64,000 nucleotides of DNA from Patagioenas fasciata. Lineage: Eukaryota; Chordata; Aves; Columbiformes; Columbidae. A model generated the notes under the pieces. The model did not search any database and had not been told where the DNA came from. It saw only the letters and a program-made list of their open reading frames with translations. Made by a program: the position numbers and the translations under genes. Position 1 is the first letter of the stretch; each line of letters opens with the position of its first letter. This document shows, in pieces, positions 38,255 through 50,710 of the stretch. The stretch spans positions 148,799,104-148,863,103 of the forward strand of contig NC_092520.1 in assembly GCF_037038585.1 (NCBI RefSeq), given 5' to 3'.

Positions 38255-41200
38255 AAGGGAAGTGAAATGGTTTTGGGGATGTACTTAAGTGGGAGTAAAA
38301 AGTTAAAAACCAACCAAACAAAATCAAACTAAAAAATTCCTTAATGTTTTGAAAACTTGGTTTCCAACTAGGCACTAACAGAAATAGAATGGCTTTCAAA
38401 GTAGCCTTCAATGTGCAGGTTTGAATAGACATGGAAATGGTTGGTCCCCACAGGTATGTGTGGAAATTAGTTATGAACCTCTATGACTCTGCTCTCTCTG
38501 ATTTTTATTTTGATTTTTTTTTTGCTGAGCCAGTCTTGGGTGAGAGAAACCTGGCTGGTGTGGAAGCTCTGCCCTCACTACAGGCGGGAAAGGCAGGGAA
38601 GCATTTGGTCCCTCATCACCCTGAACCTCCTGCACTGCAGAGCAAACTGGACCTTGCAGTACAGAGCACATCTCTCAGGTTTCTCCTTTGTCCTAACCAT
38701 CTTCTAGCAACATCCTAACCTGCCCTGTTTGTGCTAATTATATGTCTCATTCTTTCCATGACAAAAGTGATCAAAAATAGCTGCTTTAAAGGAGGGGGCG
38801 GGGGAGCAGGCAAGTAACAGAAACTAGATTTGCTGTAACCCAAGCCCCCTTTTATCTTCTTTCCTTAAAGACTCTTATTTTTTCATAAACAAACTATCAC
38901 TATTTCAGAGTCTCTGGTTCTTCAAAAGTGACTTTCCTAAATGCAGTGTTACACTTGGATTCTGGGGGCCTATTTTTCATGCTTAATCATATGCAGTGTG
39001 CTCTGCTGACAGCCAGTGGCTTCAGGCTGTTACCTTGAAATTGCTACCTCTTACCATTTCTAATGCAAGAGGTTGTTTTGTTTTTTAATTTGAGGCATTT
39101 GACAGGTTTGAGCCCCCTTCCTGTGGGAGCACAGATGGCAGCTAAAGGGATGCTGGAACAATTTCATCCCTACCTTGGTGATGACAAACAGGGTTTCAGG
39201 AGAGAGCGGCAAGGCTGTCTGTGCAAATGTTTGAACAGATCCCATGTCCCTGACTGACGTGGAAGGGATTTGATGCTCTCTGTGATGGCTAGTGCTGTGT
39301 TCTGAGGTGTTACCTGCTTGCCCGTGCTCTCCTGCTTGATTGTTGTGTCCAGGGCTCCCCTGCTGTCCAGATCTCAGTTTCTCGATTTCTAATGCTCTTA
39401 TGGAGCTTGCAAATGTTAAACCTATCTCTTCCTAGTTTTCTGGGGGTATGGTTTTCTCTCTTCCCCCATCCCCCATCCAAAACTCCAAATATCATGATTA
39501 TCAACCAAAAGGTGAATTTTGCATTTGGTCGCTTTTTTTAAATTGTGAGAAGATGTAAGAAGAAACAACAGGTAGCCTTTTTAAGGCAGGAAAAGGTCTA
39601 CCTTATAGGCCAGAGAGGCACCTTGATGTTCTGGACAGTTGAGGCTGTAAAGAAAGTGCTGGATAAGGCAAAGCTGAAATCCTATTGAGCCTGTCTGCAT
39701 GATGTCCCAGCTGGAAACCCTCTTTTTTTGCGGTTCAGTTTTCCCTGCAGCAACTCCCAAGCTTGTCCTGGAGGAGCTGAAGCAGCCAGAAGTGCCTTGT
39801 TGCCTCTTCTGCCTCAGGGCATCCTGTGAGAAGCACAGATCTACACTGCCTGTCAGGGAACTAATAATTCATCTTCCAGGAGAAGAGCTCTCCAGGAAAA
39901 TTTGACCTGATGCAGCTCATTTCTCTATCTTAAGGACCCATGTGTGAGTTTCAAGTTTTGTATGTGTCTAGCTTGTATAGATGAGGGTTTTAAAGAAAAG
40001 GGACAACTTGGATTTCAAATGTCTGAAGGCACATCCATTTTCAAGTTCATGATCTGACTGGAAGTTTTGTTTTCTGAATAATGCTGGGGGGGAAAAAAGC
40101 TGTGGTCAGAAGCTTTTCTTCTGCTTAAAATGATCTAATTTTATAATAAATAAAAAAACCAAACCTATGTACATTTATGCTTCTTGTTGTAGTGCACTAT
40201 TACTGTATTGCCTAGCTTTCCCTGGACCCTTTGTGAGCCTGATGGAGTGGTGCTTAAAAGTTCCTTCTGTAGATGTGTGGTTTGTTTTTTCAGTTTTTGA
40301 GATGTTGTGGTTTTTGTTGCATTTGGAATGTATTCCCTTGTTCCAGGTATCAGTGCCAGTGTATGCAGTCCTCCTTCCTCCTCCTTTCCTTCACTTACTG
40401 TTTCCCACCCTCCTACAGTTTTTTGCACAGATGAGATTAACTGGATGGAAAGATTAATCCAGCTGGGGGCTGAAAAGCAGCATGTTCCCCTCTGTTCTTC
40501 ATCCTTCCCTCCCTCCCCCAGGTATCCTTCAGCTGGCTCAGCTCACTGGTGCAGTTCCTTGCTGGAAATACCTGAGCTGATGAACCAAAAGCTTGGGTGC
40601 AGGGCTGGGAATGAGAAGAGGTGAGAGGAGGAGCTGCTTGTGGTGCCCGAAGTATCACTGCTGCTGGGTGTCTGCAGCTTTGGGGATCACTTACCTGCCG
40701 GGCTGCTAGCCTGCAGCTCAACAAAGGCCATGTGGACAAGGAGTAGCAATGACCAAGCTGGAACCTGGGAATTGTGTTCGGGGCTGAGGTGATGCAGGCT
40801 TGATGTATGTATTGTTCTATTGTAGCCACTGAGGTTAAAGCTTTCTCAGAAGAGCAAAATTTCCAAAATGTTAAGTAAAAGAAAGGTCACGGGAAGGGAA
40901 AAGCTGACCTTCTGTCAGGACAGAACATGTATTAAGTGCTTTTGCTTCTACACGTTGACACAAAGCTGTGATTAGACACATTTTCAAAGCAGACACTAAA
41001 AAGGCGTAGGAAACATAAGTTATTTTAGGCAATGTTGGTTGTATGGCTTCTTCAACATGCCCTGACAGTTCAGGGAGATGAAGCAATGTTGTCTTTTTGC
41101 CTACAAAAGTGCAAAACTCTGTCAGAGAGTCCACCTGGATGACTGTTGCAGAGTCATGTGAATCTGTGTGTTATCATTTGGGTAGGGCGACTGCACTTTG

Positions 41201-44200
41201 ACCTGGACTAGAGAAGGAGCTGTACCCATACAGGGCTCAGGTTTTGCTGCCATTCAGTCAGCTGCTCAAGATCTACCCCTGTGGGCTGCTTCCAAATCCA
41301 TCATCTCTTTAGACGTAGAAGCAGCGATGGAGAGGTCGGAAGGTGATGCAGGCTAGTGCCATTGCAGGATCCTTACAAGGCACATCCACCACCCTCACCA
41401 CAAAGTGGAAAGTGTTGCTGACCTGAAAAATGAGGCTCAGCGCTAACCTGCAGCCTGAGCCAGCGTTGTTGGAAATCACCGGTACAAGAAAGGGAGCAGA
41501 AAAGGTGAGGGAGATACCTAGAGAAACTCTCAAAGAGTTAAGATCTCTGGGACAGGTGGCAAAAAGATGTTTTCTTTGGGGAAGGATTAATCTTGGGAAA
41601 GGGTTAACCAAAAGCAGCTCCAGAACTGGTACTGCACTAGTTTAATAGCTGATTTAAAATACCCATTTCCTCAGGTTGTTTATAAAGTGATACTCTGATG
41701 CCACAAAATACAGATTCAGCTTGAAGTTTCATATTTCTGTATTAAAATAAGTCATATTCAGGCTGTTATATTGGTATAAACAGAGAATAAACCTTGCTGA
41801 ATTCAAAGCCTGGGGTGGACTCCTGCTTTAACAAACAACCTTTTTCAGAGGCAGGAGGAATGTATTTTTGAAGTTTTGTTGTTGTGGCTTATAAATAAAC
41901 TTTGCTAGAAGTTTGAGTGTTTTTTAATTCTTTCACAGCCCTTGAATTTGCAGCTGTAGGATGTTTGTGAGTGCTCAGATCCCTTTAATCTGGTGTACAT
42001 ACATACTCCTTGATTTCAAAGGGGAATTCTGTTCCCCATGTGCACTGCCTGTTCCTGTGATGACTCTGAGACCAGTCCCGTTGGACTGATTCTCTGTACA
42101 GGTGTGAAGCCCTTGAAATATTCATTATATTGTGTGGTAATCTAATATTAGTGAATCACCTTACAGTCGTTTATAAGAAGGTATATTTTTCAGCCTGACA
42201 ATAAAGCTGCAGGCTTTAGGTACGCAAATATCTAGTAATCCTTGTGCTCAGCTACCCTTTGCTTAGCGTATTGCTAAGTAAACTCACAACAATGTAACTG
42301 CTGCTATCTGTATCATTTGCTGTTACAAATATTTATAGTTTGTGTCTTTCTTCTTGTGTGTGCTTTCTGTGTAAGTATCTCCCCCCAAAAAAGTCCTTCC
42401 TTAATGTAAATATTTAATCCAACCTGTTAACCTTTGCATTGAAGAGGTATCCATCAGGGATGCTCTCAGTTGATTTGCATCTTGCAGAATAAATCACCAG
42501 AAACCTGTCAAGCCCTGAACATAAATGCAAATGCCTGCATCTCTTCAATCTGGCCTGTGTGTATCCTATCTGATATGAGATGGGAATTCTAATCCTGTGG
42601 GAGCAATGCAGGAACCCCTGATGCTACCGCAGTGCTGTGAGGAATGATGAGCCAGCTGGTGTCCAGGTTTGAGGACCATGTTTATTGTTGCTTGGGCTAT
42701 TTGGTGGAGCTGGGGAGAGCCCCAGGTGCAGGAGACAGACTTTGAACCTATAAGACAATGTTCCTGTCACTTCGCTCTCTTTGGGAGAGAAGGAGCATAC
42801 ACGTGTGTGGTTGGGAGTACATTACACATGTGCTCTTTCTTACACAGAATAACGCTCTTTAGCTGGTAGCCTCATGCATGATAGGGAATATAAGTGGTGA
42901 CTATTGAAACCCATCCTTATGCAGCATAAACAACTCTCTCCTGTCTTGATTGGAGGAATAACAACTTCTTCCTCCATGAAAAATGATTAGTTCTTGTTTT
43001 CTGTAACAAGATGCTCTGATTTAGCTGTCCCATATTGTCACAACATCATTTTCAGAGTTGTGCTCCTATGCCCATGTATGTTGTTAGTCCTCTTTCCTTT
43101 TATGTGTGCTTCCCTGTATTTATTAGACCTCCCAGACCTTAATAGACTCACAGAGACTGTAGGTACTAATGCGTGTTCAGCTATGGTGTGGTCTGTGCCT
43201 AATCCAGCCTTGATCTGCTCAGTATGAAATACTCCCTTTCTAACATGCACTCAAACAGTTACTGAGGCATCCAAAGCAGCATGGTGTGGGTTGCTTCATT
43301 ATGTGAAGTATTCTGTTTAGTTCCACAAAATTGCCCTTTATGCAAAAGGAAAAGTGTAAAATATCATAACAACTCCTGTTGGTTTTGCATGAGATGTGTG
43401 CAGTGGCCAGGAGGGCTCTTGTGCCTATTTGGGGTGGCTCTAAATGGTTTGCTTTTGAATTAACCTCTCTGTAGTCAGTGACAACTCGTGCTTATTTAAA
43501 AATGAGAGCAGCAATTATATGCCTTCTAACCCATGTATTCTTAGTGTGCCAATCAACCTGGGATCCAGGCACTAGAAGATTAGTGGATTAGTGGTAAAGA
43601 GGAAACATTTGCTTAAATGCCAGGTAATTTTAGGGTTATTTAGATCTCCATTCTCTGCTGTTTCCATCTCTACTAGCAGGACACTAAAACAGCAGGCAAA
43701 ATAGGCACCTGGAGTGAAAGTGGACTTTGATTTCTTACCTTTCTGTGCATCTCTGCAGCTTCTCTTTGAAAGTCCCACCAGCTCTTTTCAACCCTGTTTC
43801 AGGCCAGGAAACATGCTCTGTCGCCTTTTGTGGCTCTCTACCTTCTTGTTACCTTTAGGGTCTAAAAACATTCCAAAAATAATTACTGTTTTTACATGAG
43901 TGTCTACTGCTCTACAGAGGGATTTTTAGTGGAGTGGCAGTGGAAATCTGAGGCGACAGGAAGTAAGACACTGGTTTTCATTGAACTTTGCCGAAGGACA
44001 TACTTTTAAGATACAGAATCCTCTGTGTTGATTCCTTTTGCCTGTTTTGTGGGACTTACCTGTGTTCTTTAAGAGATCTTGTTGATGACAGTGGAAGATG
44101 TATCCCAGGGTTTAAATCTGGGTTGTTGGGAGAGCAGGAAACCCCAAATTACATTGGAGACCGAATTTGACGGAAACCTTGAAATGGTATTTTTGGGGTG

Positions 44201-47200
44201 CACAAAGGTTAGGGATGAACCTGTAGAATCACCTCCCGACATCTATGGGAACAAGTGAAACAAGGGAATAAAGGGTCTGAGCTGCAGGGGCATTTGCAAG
44301 CTGAACCCAGAGACTATTATTTTTCTGGCTTTCTCAATGGAGATCCACCTTTACAAAGATGCTTTGGCACCTAAGACTCCCCAAGGCATTAGGGGAAGCC
44401 AAAGGATTTATTTTCTGGGCTCCCCTTTGTAGGGATCTGAACCAAATCTAGATGCATGGTAGAAACACTGCTGTGCTTTCAGTTTCTCATCTGGAGTCTG
44501 GTTTGGATCTAGAAATTAGTATTGGTCCACACCTTTGGATTTGAATCCTGACACTTTACTCTGGCATGGTGATTGAGTCCTACTTTCAGCATTCTGTATT
44601 TTCAGTAGACTTGGAAACTGGCCACAAAACGGTCAGTTGTGATAAATAATAAATCTGTTTATTTATGCTTTTTCTGATATGTATAGAGCTCTGCTGCATT
44701 GAGGAAAAAAACTAAAGCTGTATCTAACTAGTCATGGTTTACTTAAGCCACATGAAAAATATTCTCTATGCTTAGATGTGAAATTACTGTCCACTGATAG
44801 CTTCTTAATGATCCCTTGTGTAAACTCGCTGGCAGCAGCCTCATCTTCAAACTGTTTCTAAATGCAGGTGGTGTTGACCAAGACATGTAGGTTCTTGCAG
44901 AGATGTTTGTGGCAGAAGAGGTGAATAGTTCCAAGAACTGATCTTTCTTTCAATATGATGATATTTTTAGTTGACAAAACTGCATTGTTGTTTTTTCAAA
45001 AGTTAATAAAAACAACATCATCCAGCACGTTGTATAAATGTCTTGTTCCTTCGGTGGTAGGTTTACCCACAGTAGTAGAAGTATTTGCAGCAATAGGGTG
45101 ATCTCTAGTTACTGTGGTACACCTCAGTTAAAGCATCTGAGAGCGATCTCCAAACTGAAATGGTTTCTCGAGTAGCTCTTAAGTGGATGTATCAGCTCTA
45201 AGGTCCAGTGTGGCTGTGCAGGCCGCGAATCCTCCTCTGCCCATGTTTTCGTTCCTATTCACTGCTATCCGTCATCCGGAAGCTCTGGTAACTTCAAGCC
45301 TTGCCTGCGGGTGCTTGTGACTTTTGAGTATGTGGAAACCTTTTGTCTTTTCTAAAAGGATTCAGTTGTTGAAAACTGGTGGAAGACGGGCTCTTGGAGA
45401 CTGTCATAGGCACAATTAATTGTTGGCAGCAGCTTAAACAGCAGTTTCTCAAAGACTCTTGAACAAAATCAGTTTGTGCTACACAAAGGAGTGTTTCTAC
45501 TTCGTGCTGATGAAAGAGCTTTCCTAAACACAAGAAGCAAAGTTCTTTCTTTGCTGGATCTCCTTCACGTTGAAACTGCATATAACTAAGTTTTCATAAG
45601 ACTTAGCAGCTGCAGCTTTGACAAGCAAGCATTGCATTGCTGTAACCCATTGCTTCTAAAGGGTATGAAAAAAAAAAGTATACAGTGAGGAGCTAATTCT
45701 GGGTCCACTGTCTCTAAATTCACCTCTTGCCCCACTAATAAAACCAATTTTCTAGACCTTGAACATGTGGGCTGGCTTTTCAGTAAGCATGAAGAGGCTG
45801 TTTCTTCCCAGCATGTCTTAAGTTGTCACCTTTAGTGCCACTATTGGGTTGTGGATTCAGTTATTTGAGAAGGAAAGCCTTCAGAAATTTGGAACAGCTT
45901 CCTCCTGGAAGGTACTGATGGATGTAGAAGATGGGGTTTCAGTGACTGGGTTCTGCATGGCTGATTAAAAACATCAACCATGAGTCCTTTGGATACTCTT
46001 TGTGGCTCAGCGCACCAAGGGACAGTTCTTGGGGACCTCCAAAATCAAGAGTTTCCTTTAAAGCTGAAAAGTCTATTGCCCAGTGTAACAGTACTAAGTC
46101 CAGGAAACTGAGGCCTCACGCTTGTGTGAGATGGGCAAACGAAGTCCCCAAAAAGCAAAATCCCAAAACAGGCATAGCTGACTCATCGAGCTGCTGGACA
46201 GGCATCTTTGTGCTCTGTTTATGTCAAAGTTGATTAGTGCTGAAAATGTTCCAGGCCAAATTAAGCTTCTTTCTTGTACTGATTTGCAAACGGAGCTTAA
46301 TTATGGTGGCAGAAGTTGTTGTCGGTGAATTTATTTGCACTCTGCTGTTGTGTAAATGCAGCTCTGGTGAAACTGCTTCTAACTTCAAGTGACAAAACAC
46401 CTGAAATTTGCCATCCTGATGATCCAAGGGAGGCTAATTTTGGTGCATTGTCTTATGGACATTGCGGAGTGGTTTAAAAAGAAAAACCTATCTTAATACA
46501 GCCCAACTTAAAATATAACTGAATGCAGTGTAATTATAAATATGAAGAATAAAAATAAAGCTACTTGTTCTTGTATTAAAAAGTCCCCAAAGCAAAATTT
46601 ACTGGGAAAATCCCCTCTTTTTCCTACATTCTTGCACACAAACCTAAACAGTAATGGCACAGGGATTTTTAGGATGACAAGTTCTGGTTGTATTTTGGGG
46701 GTGGAGGGGGATAAGGGGTGAGGGGATGGTATGTTTGTTTGGTTTTGTGTGTGTTTGTTTTCATCTCCAGAAAGATCAAGTGTAATAAAGCAGATTTTGA
46801 AGCAAGACTCTTGTGCTACCTCTGTCCCAGGGGCGTAGAGGATGAAACCTGCTTTAAGATTCGCTTGAATCAAAAATGATGTTTGCGAGAGTGTGTTTCC
46901 AAAACCAGTCTGAGAGTGCAACATCATGTTTTAACACAGAAATCAGGTATATTTGAACTTGGTCCTGGCCTTGTAAATTAGTAGAAAGTACAAGTGTGAA
47001 AGGACTCTTGTGCAAAAGGCGTGACTGGAAGCCTCCTGTTGCGTTCAGTGCTCGGAGGGAGGCGAACGTGTGAAATGAGGAGTGGGAAACACGTTGTACT
47101 GAGCAGGAAGCCATCTGAACTTCATAGAGGACGTGATGGCATCTAAAATGCCATACATTCCTTGGCAGTTCAGCCCAAGCCTGCAGTCAGGTGTCTTGCT

Positions 47201-49840
47201 CCAAAGCCAGGGACCCCCTTGCTTGATGGGCTTTGGCATCCTGCGGTGTTCAAGGACCTGAGCTGGTGTTTTGCTCTTCCTTGAACGTTTTTCACTCTGC
47301 TATCATTAATGCACTTCTGGGAACTGAGAGATGGATTTCAAACCTTTCAGTTTCATATGTTGCTCGTTTGCTACATAAGTAATCAAAAGGTTAGCAGGCA
47401 ATTTAAGAATAATGATATACGAAACTTTTAATTATAGCTTGAATTGTTTTCTGTATTAGTAAAAATGCTTCTTCATTCCATATCATGTATTCAAAAAGAA
47501 GAGCAGATTTTAATACAAAAATGCAATTAAAAAAAATCTATATACTTGCTGTGTATAAACAGGGTAGACCAAGGATCTCTGGAGCACACTCTCTGTATAC
47601 CACCAACACTGGATTGGGAGCCTGTGCTTGGAAAGGCAGGGTGACAGGCAGGGAACAGAATGAGTAAATTCCACACACCATGATTTTTACAAAAAATAAA
47701 GGCCCAAGGTGTAAATAATCCCCTATATTTGTAAGTACAGGTCCAGCTTTATACCCGCTCCACTGTTTTCTCCTAATACATTCCAGCACTTGAGGACAGA
47801 TTCCAGGGTAACCGTGTAGGAGCACCATGCCTGGGGTACCTGTTTGTTAAACTCCCACTCACCCAAACAACCATAGTTTAAACTATGGCCTTTTGGATTT
47901 GACAAGATTATGATGCAACTTTATGGAAAGGGGATGGTGTAATTCATAGTTGTTTGCTAGTGTAGTGGGATGCCTGTGGTCAGTTGGCAGCTGGGACCTG
48001 AGGCTATTTTAAGAAGCTGACAATGTTGATGCTGTATAATGTTACTTCGTAGGCAGATAATTAAGTGTTTTAATCAAAATCAGAAGAAAGGGATAATAGT
48101 GAATTAAACTTTGTAGCTTTTTTATCTTTATTTAGACTTGTGCAATAACTCAGGTGAACAAATCTCCTTTTTTAAACACACTTTTGAAATACTGAGAATT
48201 TTCTGAGTGAAATTAATTTGTGGCAATAGGTATATTATGTTGCATTTTGTGTGCATAAAGAATTAGGCTGTACAAAAGTGTTCATAGCTCTGTATTTGTA
48301 TCATGTCAGTGGTGTTCTGTTATTTGACTTGTTGTGCAGGAGTTTTTGCATAACTTCTGTGACTGTTTAGCTATATGACTGATGATGATAAATGGTCAAA
48401 ATACTGAAATGGGCAGCAAAACCAGAACCTGTCCCAATGCATCTGGCTATGCATCCTGTTACAAATTGCCGTCTTTTCACAGTTCCTATTACAGAGGTTG
48501 TGGCTAAGTCCGTGGAAGCTCAATGCCAAATTCCTTTTGCATGATAATGGACTTTGCATGTAAAGGACTTTTAGGGAGAGCAGTGAGGACAGCCTGGCAG
48601 AGACACTTGTAAAGGCACAGTGGATACAGGTCACTAGCAAGGGGAGTCTACAGCTTTGGAAATCGTTTTGTTTCCTTTACTGTAAATACTTATACAACTT
48701 TTTAGTTTAAACAGCTCAAAAGTAGAATGAAATAGCTTAAGATATCTAGAGCGGCAAAACATCATCCTGCAGATTTGAATGTGACTTATCTTTAGGTGCC
48801 TCTGAAAGAAATAAGAAAAATTATCCTCAAATACAAATTCACATCTAGAAGTCCTTATTGAAAGAACTCCTGTGCTGAGGGTTGTCTTCCAGAAAATACA
48901 GCCTTGGCAGAATTATCTGGGTCCTCTGAACTGACACCTGGATTAACAGCTCAAGTAGGAGGTCATGGTGGAAATACTCTGAAATTACACCTAGAAACTG
49001 AATGACCACAGAGGTCAATGGCATTGCAGCTTAAGTAGACACTCTAGGTTTATAAAAATAGATTTAACTTGAGGAGGATTGCATAACGTGTTTGCATAGC
49101 CTATGAATGGGACTGTTTTTGATGAAGGAATGCCATGGCATCTGTGGTTTTCTGCAAGAGTTGAGCAAACCCTTTGGAAGAAACCTCAGTTAGACACGCT
49201 AGCAGGAATTTTTTCCAATACAAGTGTCTATTGGGGTAGCTGTTACTGGAAGAGATTAAAATTGTTCATCCAAGTTATAAACATAGATTACTTATTCCAG
49301 TCTTTGTCTAAAACCACCCTATTATGAGACAAAAATGATGAATAAAACTATTGGGTAACTTTAGCAAGTCCTGAAAATGGCACATAGTACAGCATTGAAG
49401 GTGTAACGATGTGGCTAACAGTATTATGCTAAAGAAAACCTCTTGAGTTTGGTTCAATACCAGTTACAGAACTGATGTTTTTCCCCCTGAGTTTCACAAG
49501 CTCTGGAATGGCTCAATATATGAACAGAACTGTTTTTCATAATAGGGAAGCTGTACAGCAGCATACTGTTTGAAGTGCCGAGAATTTAATCTTGTTGCTA
49601 ATTTTGACAAGTACTTCTACCGTGTCTGTCAGTGCATTCAACACCTTTATAGCAATACAGTCGCAGGGGGTTTTATTTATCACATGGATTTACCCTTTGG
49701 CAGTAGTGGGGGGAAGAGAGGTTGCACCGGGGTGTGTTTAATGTCTGCCTCATGTTTTTCCCTTCCCCCGTACATTTGTGTATCTTTTAATTTTGTTCAT
49801 ACTTGCTTTCTCTTTTATCTCTGTTTGTTATGTTGTGTAG
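38255..49840 (+). other. Intron 1, up to the cassette exon; mostly featureless
   Basis: Ordinary AT-rich intron. I see a short A/C-rich patch near 38300-38330, an 18-bp perfect palindrome at 47871-47888, and small homopolymers. The end of this stretch, from about 49740, becomes pyrimidine-rich and leads into the acceptor TTGTGTAG at 49840. No other gene is recognisable. Confidence 0.7.
47871..47888. repeat. Perfect 18-bp palindrome
   Basis: CCATAGTTTAAACTATGG is identical to its own reverse complement over all 18 bases and does not extend further. It could form a small cruciform or be a dimeric protein site, but may be chance in 64 kb of AT-rich DNA. Confidence 0.85.
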
Positions 49841-49906
49841 TCTTGTACAAATGGCTAGAAGCAGACCTCCATGGCAAGAGCTCAGATACTGCAGACAAAA
49901 CCTCAG
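49841..49906 (+). CDS. DENND5B: Candidate in-frame cassette exon of DENND5B (22 residues)
   Basis: A 66-nt segment lies between a pyrimidine-rich acceptor (TTTGTTATGTTGTGTAG, ending at 49840) and a donor GTAAAG at 49907. It is open, a multiple of three, and phase 1 at both ends, matching the phase-1 end of exon 1 and phase-1 start of exon 2. Splicing it in would change codon 38 from Gly to Val, then add LYKWLEADLHG and KSSDTADKTS, and restore Gly before ENFDQSP. Total insertion is 22 residues. DENND5A, as I recall it, has an extra segment at this exact position that begins with a similar pattern (ALCQYIQAS); the alignment ALCQYIQA / VLYKWLEA supports homology. I infer an alternative, probably tissue-specific exon inside the uDENN region. 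Expression is not demonstrated by sequence alone. Confidence 0.8.
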
Positions 49907-50390
49907 GTAAAGAGGCGTTGAGGACAAAAGCAATCACCAGGCCCTCTTTCTCTCTCTTATTTTCTGACTCCCAATTCCCTTTCAATCAAATTAAGGGTCA
50001 GAGTTTAAAAATTAAACCAAAAATCCTCAACTTTTTCATTCTTTTACCTGATTTGAATCAATATCTGATAAATTTTAGTCTTTCTTCTTGAAGCTCTCTT
50101 GGCAGATGTGCTTCCCCTCTCCAAAGAAATGCTACTGGGGGTGTCAGGTATATTGATGGATATACAAATTGCTACATCTTAGTGTGCTTAGTAAATAGTG
50201 AGCAGTATCTTGCGTGAGGCTGCTTTAGAGAATACTCCCCAAGAAATCTGACTGGGCTTAACTATGTAGACTTATGTACAAAGGGTACTGGAAGGTCCAG
50301 CTCCACCAGTTTCTGCTGCTGAGACCCAAAGGTTCCTGACACCTCAAGGAAGCATGTTTTGCAGTCTAGATTTAAAAAGGTCCACACAGA
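49907..50390 (+). other. Intron between cassette and constant exon 2, first part
   Basis: This begins with the donor GTAAAG. A pyrimidine-rich stretch (about 49945-50090) lies just downstream of the cassette and is typical of regulated exons, but I see no clear cluster of a specific splicing-factor motif. No gene or mobile element is recognisable. Confidence 0.6.
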
Positions 50391-50527
50391 CACACCAAAA
50401 AACCCAACCCAAAACAAACAAAAAACCCACAACAGAACAACAACAAAACCCCCAAAGCAACAAAACAGAAACCAAAACAAACAAACAAAAAACCCAAACA
50501 AAACAACAAAAAAACCCTGACAAACCC
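50391..50527. repeat. Long A/C-rich low-complexity tract
   Basis: About 137 bases are nearly free of T and G, made of CAAA, AACA and AACCC units. The Lys/Gln/Thr/Asn-rich frame on the + strand and the Phe/Val/Cys-rich frames on the - strand here are artefacts of the repeat. The tract ends only about 20 bases before the palindromic element at 50547. Confidence 0.9.
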
Positions 50528-50546
50528 CAAACCAGATCATGTAGAC

Positions 50547-50710
50547 CGGGGGTGTCAAACTGATTTTCACCTGGGGTCACATCAACCTCGTGGTTGCTTT
50601 CAAGGAGCCAAATGTCATTTTAGGACTGCATAAGTGTAACTACTCCTACAGTTCTACAGTCCTAAAAATCACATTCGGCCCTTTGAAGGCCACCGTGAGG
50701 CAGCCGTTGT
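50547..50710. mobile_element. Palindromic MITE-like element (non-autonomous DNA transposon)
   Basis: The left arm starts CCGGGGGTGTCAAACTGATT and runs to TAGGACTG at about 50626. The right arm, from CAGTCCTA at 50657, is an imperfect reverse complement of it: TCACATTCGGCCCTTTGAAGG pairs with CAAGGAGCCAAATGTCATT, and CACCGTGAGG pairs with CCTCGTGG. The right arm breaks off after about 50710, so the outermost part (the complement of GGGGTGTCAAACT) is missing. I recognise this type of sequence as a widespread palindromic MITE with GGGGTGTCAAACTC-like ends in amniote genomes, possibly hAT-related. The exact family name is not certain. There is no transposase. Confidence 0.75.

Noticed and set aside
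49570-49840. The 90 codons preceding the cassette exon in the same open frame
   Set aside because: The frame simply happens to stay open upstream. The stretch contains the pyrimidine tract and acceptor, so it is intronic; only 49841-49906 looks like exon.
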